DNA of 64,000 nt from Petunia secreta (taxonomy: Eukaryota > Streptophyta > Magnoliopsida > Solanales > Solanaceae): positions 27,816,501 to 27,880,500 of the forward strand of contig JARKIP010000065.1 in the NCBI GenBank assembly GCA_029990175.1. Direction: 5' to 3'. Below are positions 23,350 to 35,427 of this stretch, piece by piece. Below the pieces are notes generated by a model that had not been told where the DNA came from, ran no database searches, and saw only the letters and a list, made by a program, of their open reading frames with translations. Made by a program: the position numbers and the translations under genes. Position 1 is the stretch's first letter, and every line of letters begins with the position of its first letter.

Positions 23350-23720
23350 CTCTTTCGTCGCAACCATTCAAGACCCTATCTTCGACCACTATTATCAAAC
23401 AGCGCCGCCGTTTTATCCCTACCCTCATATACCATCTAAATATCCTATTTATAACACTCAGCCCACTTGACCTATATTTCATGTCCCAACATCAAATACT
23501 CCACCATACCAGCAAAACACTCAATCCAACTAACGAAAATACACTACCATATCCTTCTAAGGCCTAGCCCTAATTAAAACCAAAGACCGAAAAGACACTA
23601 CACTCCATTAGACAAATCCCATACTCAATTATTTGAGAAATGAGAAATTGTCGGGCTTATTGCCCCAAGCACCTCAATTGTTCCATCTAGCAATATGAAA
23701 ATTGACAAGGCAAGGAAAAT
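23350..23720 (+). pseudogene. Trace of gag in element C
   Basis: With several stops, the + strand reads HYYQTAPPFYPYP and later SHTQLFEK and VGLIAPST, matching the proline/tyrosine-rich region and the following ...LFERLK..G.I.P segment of Tat-lineage gag (compare element B near 11900-12160). The upstream gag core is missing and the zinc motif downstream is not convincing. Confidence 0.5.
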
Positions 23721-25767
23721 GTTGGTCAAACTCAAAGGAACCTTAAAACCTTTTGACACCAACATCCAAGGATCATTTTGTTGCATCTGTCCACACAGTC
23801 ACACCGCCTACAATGAATGACTGCGACCCAAAGCACTTTCCAACTTATCCCCATCATGATCAAAATAGCAGTCAAAGGGCCAGCGAAATACAAAATTGAA
23901 AAACAGAGGTTTAGCAAATACTTGTGCACAACAACCAAAACAAGCAAGCCGATTCAACTTTCAAAATAGAGACAAAACACAATTACAAAGCCATCATCAT
24001 ATAACCAACCTGGGGACCCCTGGAGCATCTGGAAGCATATCCGTATCCACTAGCAAAGATAAAGCAAGACAATAATGTTATTCAACACCCTTACCATAGC
24101 AAGGTTTGAGCTGATACAAAAGCACAGGCAAATAAACTTCTTGGAGCAACCTTGGTCGAAGGCTTTACTGAGGTGATATGAAGTCTCATGATAACCACTA
24201 CAAAAGGGTGTAGCAATCTAAGAACGAACATGATACGTAGCAAACCTACATCGTGTTCAACGGCAACAATAAGATATTATCCAACAAGAGAAGTTGGTGC
24301 AAGGACTATATTGCAGCAATTGGTTGAAAAGTATGAAAGATGCTAAGTATCTCTTCGAGGACACATAGCCATCATGACAGACAAGGTTGCAAGGAAGGAT
24401 GACAAAGGTCTTGATATTCGACAAAAGCCAACATCATTTTCTGTTACACAACACGATCTATTCCTTACACAACATCCTTTACCACCTTCCATTAACATAC
24501 AACTCCTCATCTCCTGCTTAAACAAGCGTCGGTCGTTTGGCCAAAATCCTTGCATGTACTGCTACACAAAGCACTTAGGCAATCTCTTGTGATATCCATA
24601 CGATCCATCACGACCTTCAAATTCAAGCGCTAATCCGTCATCCACGGTCTAGGCATTCTCTTAAACTCATGTGTCATTTTTGCTTCAAGTCTTTGCTAAT
24701 ATGCCCACACTCTTTTGAGCATTTCACCACTTTGTTAGGGTTGCCTTGCGTTTGAACACTGAAATCGGTCAAGAATCTGCATTCGTGAAAAGCCAAAATG
24801 GCAAGCCAACCTAAAAACACATTCCTCTGCAACAAGGTCCTTTGAACTACCAACATATAACACCAAGAGCATTCAGACAATCACAACACCATACAACTTG
24901 CATTATACTCACACGAGAATCACAACCAAAGAAATCCAATCACTGTACAATCAAAGCTAGCAAAACTCACAACCTTATACTGCATCCAACTTACACAATA
25001 AACAACCTCCCCTCCGTCAAGACTTCCAAATCATAACTTTATCATGGCTAAACACCATTAAAGACATGCAAAAAGACAAAACCTCACGTCATTATTCCTT
25101 TAGCTCAGTCAAAAAACCTTGCAACCAGCGGACAAACTACTCCCTAGATGCCCATTCCTAAATTTGATCCAACAAGACCAACACTCAAACATTCCATACT
25201 ATGACACCGCAAGACATCCAGCACTGAAATATAAACTTCAAAGTCTGATTGACCCAAAGCAAAATGGCGGTACAACAAAAAACCAACAAAGGGAAACTCC
25301 AACTCCCAAACCACAAACAAACTTTCTACAAAGGCCTATCTATTAAAGTTAGCTCCATCACTTTCAAAAGAACAACCTAAGACAAATACAATTTTGGGCA
25401 ATCTCCGAACCCAGCAAAATCCAAATATAAAACCCCAGTCTGAGAATGCAAAATATCCATATACTCATAGTCATCAATACATTTGTTCATCGCACAAAAG
25501 GATGAATGCAGACTCTAGCCAATACCTTGGTGATCTGTGCAATGCAACCACTCTCTCTCAGTGATCTGTCATAGTCAATAAACTGGGGCAGAATTTTTGA
25601 GGATCACCTCAAAAATTTCCAAAAGACGCAAATTTAACACTGCTGCAGAAATTTTTTGACGTTCCCTCAAAAAAGTTTCAAGAAAAAGTCCTTACAACAA
25701 CAACATCATAGCCTCTTTAGCACATCGCATGACATAATAATAGAATTCTACTTGTTGCACTTTACTC
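23721..25767 (+). other. Element C interior without recognisable pol
   Basis: About 2 kb, A- and C-rich, with stops in all frames. I find no protease, RT, RNase H or integrase motif on either strand. It is either an extremely decayed coding region or replacement sequence. Confidence 0.45.
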
Positions 25768-26790
25768 TTGATGCATCGACTGAGGGTATACAGCCCGATG
25801 TCAAATTTTGCACTTTTATTAGCTGAGGGTACACAGCCCAAAGCGTCGATTGAGGGTACACAACCCGATATCGATTTGTCATTTACATTAGCTGAGGGCA
25901 CACAGCCCGAAGCGTCGATTGAGGGTACACAGCCCGATATCGATTTGTCATTTACATTAGCTGAGGGTACACAGCCCAAAGCGTCGATTGAGGGTACACA
26001 GCCCGATATCGATTTGTCATTTACATTAGCTGAGGGTACACAGCCCGAAGCGTTGGTTGAGGGTACACATCCCGATATCGATTTGTCATTTACATTAGCT
26101 GAGGGTACACAGTCCGAAGCGTCGGTTGAGGGTACACAGCCCGATATCGATTCGCATTTTAAATTAGCTGAGGGTACACAGCCCGAGGTGTCGGTTGAGG
26201 TTACACAGCCCGATATCGATTCGCATTTTAAATTAGCTGAGGGTACACAGCCCGAGACGTCGGTTAAGGGTACACAACCCGATATCGATTCGCATTTTAA
26301 ATTAGCTGAGGGTATACAGCCCGAGGCAACGGTTGAGGCTATACAGCCCGATATCAATTCGCATTTTAAATTAGCTGAGGGTACACAGCCCAAAGCGTCG
26401 GTTGAGGGTACATAACCCAATATCAATTCGCATTTACTTTAGCTGAGGGGACACAACCCAGAGTGTCGGTTGAGGGTACACAGCCCAATATCGATTTGCA
26501 TTTACTTTAGCTGAAGGTACACAGCCGGAAGCGTCGGTTGAGGGTACACAGCCCAAAATTGATTTGCATTTACTTTAGCTGAGGTTACACAGCCCGAAGC
26601 GTCGGTTGAGGGTACGCAACCCGATATCGATTTGTCATTTAAATTAGCTGAGGGTACAGATCCCAAAGCGTCGATTGAGGGTACACTGCCCGATATCGAT
26701 TTGCATTTATGTTTGTCGAGGGCACACAACCCGAATCACCGACAGAGGGTACACAGCCTGATGTCGAAACTGACACCGCAGATTGTACAC
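25768..26790 (+). repeat. 69-bp higher-order tandem array in the 3' region of element C
   Basis: About 14 units of 69 bp, each made of a 27-bp module (GAGGGTACACAGCCCGAAG + CGTCGGTT) and a 42-bp module (GAGGGTACACAGCCCGATA + TCGATTTG...TTAGCT). Because 69 is a multiple of three, both strands stay open for over 200 codons (a 23-residue EGTQP...EGTQPDID period on +). Subgroups of units share variants (TCATTTACATT versus GCATTTTAAATT), showing local homogenisation. Tandem repeats in the 3' untranslated region of Ogre/Tat elements are known and can seed satellites. Confidence 0.92.
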
Positions 26791-28434
26791 AGCCCGATAC
26801 AAATTTTTGATATTGTAACAGGAAGACAGCCTGGAGGGTAGACAGCCCGTTGAAAAGGACAACATGACAAAGGGTGTGCATCCAAAATGAAAGAATGATA
26901 GGAAACCCTGCATGGAAAGATACGCAGCTCAATACAAAAGGAGTATACAACCCGTTGTGACAAGCACACTTTTTATAGGATGAAAAACAATGGACATACG
27001 ATCCGGCGTCACACTGGCAAGATAGATCACACAACAGTTCAGCACGACAAAGCAACTACATTCTGACGAGAAGCACTTAGCAAATGGATATCCCTCAGAG
27101 AAGAGGCACACATTCCCTAGCACTGAGCACCTGAAAGCGGACCAGACAAGGAGAGATCAACTCAACAGGGAAGTTTCCTTTGTCTTTGTTTTTATCTCAA
27201 TTTGCATTTATCTTGATTTTTCTATAGGGACTCTCCGATCTCCCGACAAACCCCTGCGCCCTACTCTCACACCCGCTCCCAAAATCACTACCAATTGTGC
27301 AACCACAAAACCCTCAAATACACACAAAGCATCATCCCTAAGACCCAATTCAAAAGGCCTAATCCTGCAGACAATGCTTTTGCTACACCCACAAGCAACC
27401 CATTTTACCGAGTTCCAAAGCATTCAAAGCTACAATCCTGTACTCGCACCATCCCCATCAATGGGGTACCAGCTCCGTATTCCTTCCTATTCGTGCCTAT
27501 CTGCCTATCATGCATGTTCATCGTGATTTACTCCTCAATATTCCTCAGTTCATTCAAGACAATGTTGAGGCCATGTTGACTCCTCTATCGAGTTATAGTG
27601 GAAAATGTGCCCATGTAAACTCCTCTTTATGGGTGTGTCGTGCACCACATCTTCATAACTGGGACGTTTACAAGCTTATTTCACCACACTCGGTCTATCG
27701 ATGTTATCTCGACTTCGACAACGCCTTTGTCCTACCTGCAAAATGCCTATTCTGTCGAATTCTGACACGCCCAAAAGCTGATCATTGCATGCCCTCACAA
27801 GAAATCTACCTAATCCTACATTGCGAATTAGGATGTCATTTTGCATTTCATTCCAACTGATGCCTACTTTGCCTTTCCAAGCCTATCTGCGTCAATCGTG
27901 CGTGTTTTCGTGCTTACTCGTGCCCATCTATTAGAGTCGTGCGCATTTATAAAACTCGCTCCTCAAATTCCGCCTAGCTCAATCAAGGTAATATTAGAGG
28001 CGAGTTTATTCATTTATCGAGAGGAAGTGGAAACTATGTATACATAAACTCCTCTTTATGGGATGATTATAACTTATAAGTCTCTTTTCCCACGCTCGAT
28101 CTATTGATGTTGTCTCATCTTCGATAACACCTTTTCTTCATTCTTCACTTATCCCGCCAAACGGCAAAGCATACACAAATCTAAACTTTACAGACTGCGA
28201 TAAGTTTAGTCTTTAATCCAAAATCGTACGCCATAAACATCTCACACAGGCAACATGCCATTCTAGAACTACACACGACCTGATTCTCGTGAAACCCGAG
28301 ATATGTAGGCAACTCAGACCGGGGTTCGGCCAAAATACTCCCAAAACTCCCCGTTTAATCATTTTGCCCACCAGTCGTGACAAAATTGGCTACTCCGTCA
28401 ACTATCTTTGCCCGAAGACTCTTTCATCTTCCCC
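26791..28434 (+). other. 3' untranslated region of element C
   Basis: Colinear with 4980-6723 of element A, including the two diverged roughly 410-bp direct repeats (from about 27540 and about 27965). No conserved ORF. Confidence 0.6.
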
Positions 28435-28451
28435 GGGCAAAGAGAGGCAGC
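28435..28451 (+). other. Polypurine tract of element C
   Basis: GGGCAAAGAGAGGCAGC directly before the 3' LTR, one base different from element A's tract. Confidence 0.8.
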
Positions 28452-30569
28452 TGTTGACACCCAATTTTGTCCTTTTTTTTCTAAAATTGGCCATAATTCA
28501 ACTTAAGGGTGCAAAATGACTATTTGTGCAAAATATGCATTATAAATCATGCATTTACGTGCGTTATCCTCTATTTATATATTATATACTTAAGTGTGGC
28601 TATATTACATAACTTTTACATTATTTAGGCTAATTGTCAAAACTATGACTATTTGTGAAATTAGTACATCTATAATATTAGTGGCTATATTATATAATTA
28701 CGTCATTTAGGCTACATGTCAAGTTTGTTTCAATTTGTGATTATTTGTACAAATTAGTAATTATTTGTGATTATATATATTTAAATAATTTTATTTGAGT
28801 TTATTTAATATTTATTTGTGCATTTTATAATATATGTATATCTATATTTTATTTTTACACCTTTAAGTTAAATATTGACCAATTAAAGTGTCCAAATTCT
28901 TTTTTATTATTAATTCTTCCATATTTCAAAATTACTACCCAAAATTCTTTATTTATCTTTGTTTACTTTTATTTATTTACATTTTTACTCCGAACCTAGC
29001 CAAATTTCCTAACCAAATACTTCCGTATTATTTAAATTTTTAAATCCCAAAGCTTCTCCCTATTTCTACCTTGAATCTAGACCAAATAATAGTCTAAATA
29101 CGACTTCCTGTCAAAGTTTATCCCCCCAAAATTCCCTATCCCTAGAATCACTCCATCAAAATTCCCATTATCTCTCCCAATGGCTAGGAAATCAAGATCC
29201 CTTGATTTTGGCTCAATCAAATTAACTCCTAGTTTCGATATACACAGTTCCTCACTTACAGACTCGGTATCAGCAGTATACCACCTCTTTTTTCTTTTAG
29301 TGGTCTTCTTCATTTTCCAACACACAGACAATACCCAAATAGTACCATTTCCATCAGTTGAAAATCACACACCCACCTACAGATCCTATTACCCCAATAC
29401 CTATCCGATACATACCCCACAAGAAAATCCAGTAACGGGGATAAAGGAAAAAAAAGGGACACGGGGAAAATCCCTTTACATCCTATCTTCCCTTTGTAAA
29501 CACCATAACAAATTTAAATACAAGCAGAAATAGGGAAATCAGGGTTACTGGAGAGGATAGAGGGAGATCGGGGTTGGGGTCTAGAGGACATAAGCCACCG
29601 CCATCGAAAAACACCTAGTTTTGTTCTGATATCCGCTCGTCGCTGTTTTTTCCCTCTATTTCATTTGCTTAAAGATTTTTGCTTGAATTTTCCCTCCGTT
29701 GATTGGTGGACTGATAATTGAAGTTGGAAGGAGCCGTTGGGGTTGCAGCGACGCCACCCACAGGCGTCGCACCTCCGCCTCCTGATTGACTGCGATTCAG
29801 TCTCGTTTATTGCTATTTCGTTTTCCTTTTGACTGAATATGTTTGCTATTTTTACTAGTTTCCAGTGGCACTTGATCTTTTTGTTTGATGTCGCAGATCA
29901 TGAATCGTGGAGAGGGAGTTGTAGTGACACCACCCGCTACTAGTGTTGTTCCTTCTCCACCGTTGTTTGCACTGCGCAGTTCACTGGGCCTCGCCTGACT
30001 TGTTACAGATCCCCCATCGCTTGATTATTGGAACGGAGGGTGACTGGTTTGTTCAGTCGTTTGGCTTTCTCGACGAGGTTGCTGTTGCTATCTGCTTTCC
30101 GAAGATGTGTTTGATTGGTTTTTTGTGTTGCCCCATTATTTGTTTATTTTTCCAAATTGTTATGTTTGGACACTGTTAATAACTTATCACTAATTATTTA
30201 TGAGATTTTGCAGTTCCAGGCACTTACTACGTCAATGGCCTATGAAAAATATTTTAATTTGAGGCCTATGCAATTAAACAACAAATTGACGGATCAATTA
30301 CGGCCAAGGAAAATAATTATTTATTTGAGGCCTACTAATTTGAATGGATAAACAATCCTATTGCCACATCCCAAAAACAAAAAGGCTATGATGACGTGTA
30401 TAAGCCGTGATTACAAACAAGCCGGTGAGGGAGTGATAAGACCGGTACTTGGCATGGCAACACGACCGGCCGGCGTGTTCGCAGCCTTATCGACGTCCCT
30501 AACCTCCACCCAGTTCATACATACCTGACCCGACACTTTAAAAAATCCCTTTCCCCTTTATTTTAAAAC

Positions 30570-30595
30570 TATTATTATTATTACTATTTTCATTT

Positions 30596-30636
<41 letters not shown>

Positions 30637-30660
30637 GTTATTATTATTATTATTATTATC
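30570..30660 (+). repeat. ATT microsatellite in the 3' LTR of C
   Basis: Interrupted (ATT)n tract equivalent to 17989-18090. Confidence 0.85.
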
Positions 30661-31108
30661 ATGACTATTATTATTTTTACTAACTCATTTTCTTATATTT
30701 TTTGCTAGGTCAAATTGGATAAGAGACGGCGATATATTTTTAAAAGAGAACTAAATCCTTTCATTATTTTTATTATTATTTATTAACATTGTTATTATTA
30801 GTATTTATGACATACTAATTCATTTTCACATTTTTTGCAAGGTACATTTGGACGGACAATCTTGAAAACAACGCCCCCGAAAATATCTTTTAAATAAAAT
30901 TATTTTCACTTAATCATTATTATTGCCTTTTGATATACTAACTAATAAATTGATTTTTGCAAGTGTCTACTTCACTGAAGTTCTTTAAGGAAGGAAACAA
31001 TTAGTAGAAAGAGTCATTTTATTTGATTTTAATAATTATTTCTAACTTATATTGCTTAGTTAGTTATTTTGTAGAATCCCAATTATATGTCCGGCCGGTA
31101 ACCACATT

Positions 31109-31809
31109 TGATACAGGATAAACGAGCTGAAGCGAAAAAGATAGCGGAAGCAATAAAGTAAATACGAGATCAAGAAATTAAGGGATGGGGAAGAACAGAA
31201 ATAGAAGAAAGAACGAATCAAACCAACCAAAGTAGATTGATTCAAAGGGAGAAAGAGACTTGAACCACTCACGAGGTCACACTAGAGGCGATCCGCCATA
31301 GATTCGAAGTATGAGATACATGAAGCACAGCTTTTACAAGAAGGACCTAGTCTCTTCTAAAGTATATTCTTCAATCTCAAAATCTAGCTGATGAAATAAA
31401 ATGAAATAGGTTCCTATTTATAGTCTTTCCTATGACTATGTAAAAATGACATAAAAGCCCCCACAAGTTGGGGTAAAGTAATAAAGACCATGTAGGGTCA
31501 CACTAGTAAATAGCACTAGGCTTAAGAGTTGAACTCGTCTTGGCTTCTCAGCAAAAGAGGCGGGACACCTAGTGTAGGCGGAGCGCCTGCCAAGTTGGAC
31601 AGTGGGGGAGCTTGGGTGAAGCGCCTCCCTTGAAAGCGGAGCGTCTGGGTTGCTCTATGCTCAGGCGGAGCACCTGCTTTGCCTGGGCGGAGCGCCTAGC
31701 CTGGGGTGCTCTCGGTACTTCTTCAATTCGCTCCTGAACTCTCGTCCTTTGCATCCTCCACTCCCGGCTCTTGATGGTAAGTGCCTTAGGCTCGATTTGC
31801 CCTGCATCA
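31109..31809 (-). repeat. LTR 1 of the array
   Basis: 701 bp. Its left end (TGATACAGGATAAACG) is more diverged than that of the other two. Palindrome cluster AGGCGGAGCGCCT and variants at about 31559-31705; TATA-like box near 31414-31423 on the - strand. Confidence 0.9.
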
Positions 31810-31811
31810 TT

Positions 31812-32562
31812 TGATGCAGGGTAAACGGGCGGAAGCAATAACAAGTAGCGGAAGTAAAAGATAAACATGAGAACAAAGAAATAAGGGACGGGGAAGAACA
31901 GAAATAGAAGAAAGAACGAATCAAACTATACAAAGTAGATTGATTCAAAGAGAGAAAGAGACTTGAACCACTGACGGAGTCAAACTAGAGGCAATCCACC
32001 ATGGATTCCAAGTAAGAGATACATGAAGCCAAGGTTCAGCAAGAAGGACCCAGTCTCTTCTAAAGTCTATTCTTCAATCTCAAAATCTAGCCCCTCAAAT
32101 AAAATGACTTAAGTTCCTATTTATAGTCTTTCCTAAGACTATGTAAAAATGACATAAATGCCACCACAAGTTGGGGTAAAGTAATAAAGACCACGTAGGG
32201 TCAAACTAGTAAAATAGCACTAGGCTTAAGAGTTGAACTAGTCTTGGCTTCTCAGCAAAAGAGGCGGGGCGCTTAGTGTTGGTGGAGCGCCTGCCAAGTT
32301 GGACTGTGGGGGAGCTTGGGCGGAGCGCCTCCCTTGAAGGCGGAGCGCCTGGGTTGCTCTATGCTCAGGCGGAGCGCCTCCCTTGAAGGCGGAGCGCCTG
32401 GGTTGCTCTATGCTCAGGCGGAGCGCCTGCTTTGCCTGGGCGGAGCACCTAGCTTGGGGTGCTCTAGATACTTCTTCAATTCGCTCCCGAACTCTCGTCC
32501 TTTGCATCATCCACTCCCGGCTCTTGATGGTAAGTGCCTTAGGCTCGATTTGCCCTGCATCA
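31812..32562 (-). repeat. LTR 2 of the array
   Basis: 751 bp, longer because a roughly 47-bp piece of the palindrome cluster (AGGCGGAGCGCCTCCCTTGA and following, about 32320-32415) is duplicated. Separated from its neighbours by TT at 31810-31811 and 32563-32564. Confidence 0.9.
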
Positions 32563-32564
32563 TT

Positions 32565-33265
32565 TGATGCAGGGTAAACGGGTGGAAGCAACAACAAGTA
32601 GCGGAAGCAAAAGATAAACACGAGAACAAAGAAATAAGGGACGGGGAAGAACAGAAATAGAAGAAAGAACGAATCAAACTAACCAAAGTAGATTGATTCA
32701 AAGGGAGAAAGAGACTTGAACCAATCACGGGGTCACACTAGAGACGATCAACCATGGATTCCATGTAAGAGATACATGAAGCCAAGCTTCAACAAGAAGG
32801 ACCTAGTCTCTTCTAAATTCTATTCTTCAACCTTAAAATCTAGCTGATGAAATAAAATGACTAAGGTTCCTATTTATAGTCTTTTCTAAGACTATGTAAA
32901 AATGACATAAAAGCCCCCACAAGTTTGGGCAAAGTAATAAAGACTACGTAGGGTCAAACTAGTAAATAGCACTATGCTTAAGAGTTGAACTCGTCTTGGC
33001 TTCTCAGCAAAAGAGGCGGGGCGCCTAGTGTAGGCGGAGCGCCTGCCAAGTTGGACAGTGGGGGAGCTTGAGCAGAGTGCCTGCCTTGAAGGCAGAGCGC
33101 TTGGGTTGCTCTTTGCTCAAGCGGAGCGCCTGCTTTGCCTGGGCGGAGCGCCTAGCCTGGGGTGCTCTCGATACTTCTTCAATTCGCTCCCGAACTCTCG
33201 TCCTTTGAATCCTCAACTCTCGGCTCTTTATGGTAAGTGCCTTAGGCTCGATTTTCCCTGCATCA
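32565..33265 (-). repeat. LTR 3 of the array
   Basis: 701 bp, with a left end close to LTR 2 (TGATGCAGGGTAAACGGG). Palindrome cluster at about 33017-33160, partly eroded. Confidence 0.9.
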
Positions 33266-33518
33266 ACATTTGGTGGAGCTCGAGAGGTGCCTAACCCCTT
33301 CGTTTCAAGTTAACTTGAACCTCTTACCTAGATTTCTATTTCGTAGACTAAGTTTTGGAAATTAGTTGTAAAATTAGCTAGAAACAAAGTAGGTGTCCCA
33401 ATACGCCTAGTTAAAAAATATTTTAGGTGGCGACTCCAACATCTAGACTCAAACGAGTTCAACCAGTCAAATCCGAAACCCGACTCGCCTCTAGTTGAGT
33501 CCAAAATTGGGTATGACA

Positions 33519-34768
33519 CTCAGTCTCTTATATCATTCCCGGCTTGGCCCTACTACCACGTTTCCCTTTATGCTAGAATACAACCAACTGTGGTAATTTG
33601 GCTCGCATCCAGTCTTGTATCTTTCTGACGCTAATGACTTCTCCCTCATGACTTGTCTATTTACCTAGGATTTCTAAATGCTTTTGACCTTTAGGGCGAT
33701 GTCTTCACTATAGTCTAACTGGTAGGCCTTCGTGTCCGGTATAAGTGGGATGGTTTGCTTTCTCCCCGCTTTCCTCATCACCCTTAGTGGTTGATAGGGT
33801 TGGAGACCTCGCAATCCCATAAGTATCACAAAAGATACCTTCTCAGCGCTAATGATAAAATTTGATGAAGGAAACCTAGTGAACATCCATTGAATTGAAT
33901 CCTCCGTTATGCTTTCGAACAACCTTACCCATTTCTCTGTGCTGCTCGGCTGCTTGAATTTTGGAACCCCATACCGTCCTCAAACCAAGTAGTTTGAATC
34001 AGTTGGCTTGGATAATTCTTGCACGCCTTTCACCTTCCTCAAATGCTCCTTGAACCATGATTGCAATATAAGATTACACCCTTGAAAATATTTCTCTCCT
34101 TTTTTGCAACAACCCAAAGCCCGAAATGTCTGCCGCAATCATAGGGACTATAGTATAGCGATAACCATCAATCCCGTTGAACACTGCATCAATACAATGA
34201 CAAGCCTCGAACATATATGGTGATTCGAACTTTCGGAAAATACCATTATTCCTAGGAAACAAACAGCAAATGCAAATGGTCTAGCTCTCTTCCAGTAACT
34301 GTAAGATTTGAACTCTTTTTTACGGTCATCGAAAGCACCCAAATACCCATATCTGTTGTAGAAATAGGAAAAGGGTATTTTCTTTTGTTGTAAAAACTCT
34401 GCATTCACATTTTATACCATCCCTAATTTGTCATGAAACTCCTTAAGTGTAGGGATGCTGGGAGCAAAAATGCGACTCCCTTTCCAACGATGTTTGTCTA
34501 ATCCCGAGTGTGATATGAATCCTCCTATATCTTCCAGCAAAGGTGTTAATTCGACGTCCCCAAATCTAAACACATTTAGTTTTTCATCCAAAAATGACAC
34601 CGACTCTTCATCCATTTCTCTACATGGTTCCATTTCTAACAGAGAAACCAAATGACCCAAATGTTGGCGTACTTCGATTTGTTCACCCAACGAAAAATTA
34701 TTCCACCAATTAGTCAATACAGGAGGCGCGCCCATAGTCATTCCAAAACGATGAAAATTTTGACTCAT
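33519..34768 (-). pseudogene. Element B ORF1a, N-terminal and middle part
   Basis: Start chosen at MSQNFHRFGMTMGAP (34768) because the related fragments at about 45775 and 54037 keep an equivalent MSQ start. In order: TNWWNNFSLGEQIEV, FRFGDVELTPLLEDIGGF, IPFSYFYNRYGYLGAF, FLGIMVFSESS, YRYTIVPMIAADI, SWFKEHL, EDSIQWMFTRFPSS and PLRVMRKAGRKQTIP. This is the plant-mobile-domain-like ORF1 of the lineage. Frame changes occur near 34410, 34200 and 34075. It is cut by element C and continues at 15943-15652. Confidence 0.8.
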
Positions 34769-35410
34769 GATGACATAAAAGAAAAGAAAAAAAAAATTAT
34801 TAAAAATTCCCATCCTCTTTTTGAGAACAATTGGACAATAAAAAATACGTATTTATTTTCTCACTTTTTTTTCGTTTTCTTTTCTTTCTCTCAAATGCAC
34901 ATAAGCATGTCCAAACGTTCTCTCAGAGTTAGAAACCCGTCAAGTTATTTTGAATAAGTTGAAGACTTGTCGGCTTACGGGAAGCCCTTCCTACGGCGTA
35001 ATGCATGTATATTACATTCCAGGAGTGGTGTAATTCTTGACACGGTTCCCCAAGGTGGACAACTAAGTGGTGGGATCATTTAAAATTGTTGGTTGTGCTA
35101 CAGATCAACTATATTCCAAACATACCTCCTAAAAGTTTTTTTTTTTTTTTTTTTTTTTTTTGAGATGGAACGATCGTGAGATCCACGTAATCGCCCGTGT
35201 GTGTGCAAAGTGTCATTTTCCAGGAGTGGAGGAGTATGAGCGAAGTATGCCAATGTAACAAATTTTTGTAATAATAAATAAATAAATAAAAATAAAAAAG
35301 AAAAAAAAGTTAGTAAAATAGTAATAATAACAGTAAACAAGATAATAAGCCATTGAGTAGTAAAATTCAAAAAATAAAAAACTCAATATGGTTAGCAGTT
35401 TCAATATACC
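34769..35410 (-). other. Leader of element B
   Basis: Non-coding stretch between primer-binding site and ORF1, with A-rich runs, a 26-base T run (about 35136-35161) and a module shared with element C's leader (34975-35110). Much shorter than C's leader and without the 92-bp repeats. Confidence 0.6.
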
Positions 35411-35424
35411 TAGCGGAGTCGCCA
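35411..35424 (-). promoter_or_regulatory. Primer-binding site of element B
   Basis: On the - strand TGGCGACTCCGCTA follows the LTR end (...TATGACA) after GAA, parallel to element C's site. Confidence 0.75.
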
Positions 35425-35427
35425 TTC

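Larger units (their letters stand above)
31109..33265 (-). mobile_element. Three tandem LTRs of an N1-like family, single target duplication
   Basis: Three directly repeated LTRs (701, 751 and 701 bp), each with TGATRCAG...CTGCATCA ends, are joined by exactly two bases (TT on the + strand) and flanked as a whole by one 5-bp duplication ACATT (31104-31108 and 33266-33270). No internal sequence is present. The minus-strand TATA-like box (CTATAAATAG) in each gives the orientation. The 8-bp ends and GC-rich palindromes are those of the N1 family. Confidence 0.9.
15944..33518 (+). mobile_element. Element C: complete Ogre/Tat-type element with two LTRs, internally decayed
   Basis: 5' LTR 15944-18782 and 3' LTR 28452-33518, the latter enlarged by the nested three-LTR array, both run TGTTGACACCC...TATGACA. 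Exact target duplication CTCAG lies at 15939-15943 and 33519-33523. The interior holds a primer-binding site, leader, broken ORF1, gag traces, a long stretch without recognisable pol, a tandem array, 3' untranslated region and polypurine tract. The first roughly 235 bp of the LTRs differ at about 20 positions (about 8%), so insertion is not recent. It lies within ORF1a of element B. With no protease, RT or integrase seen, it was probably already non-autonomous or lost pol by deletion. Confidence 0.92.
28452..33518 (+). repeat. 3' LTR of element C (interrupted by the three-LTR array)
   Basis: Two parts, 28452-31108 and 33271-33518, plus one copy of the ACATT target duplication, equivalent to the 5' LTR at 15944-18782. 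It carries a roughly 100-bp GC-rich segment near 29690-29800 that is absent from the 5' LTR. The LTR ends TATGACA, followed by CTCAG. Confidence 0.9.

Noticed and set aside
25692..26426. Long - strand and + strand ORFs of over 200 codons in the tandem array
   Set aside because: The 69-bp period is a multiple of three, so both strands stay open by repetition; there is no start context or domain, and the frames break outside the regular part.
25768..26790. Resemblance to a CRISPR array
   Set aside because: The unit is contiguous and the intervening 'spacers' are themselves repeats; the context is a plant retrotransposon and no cas genes are present.
35136..35161. Poly(A) tail of a retroposed transcript (T26 run)
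   Set aside because: It lies inside the element B leader with matching leader sequence on both sides, so it is a homopolymer expansion, not a retroposition end.
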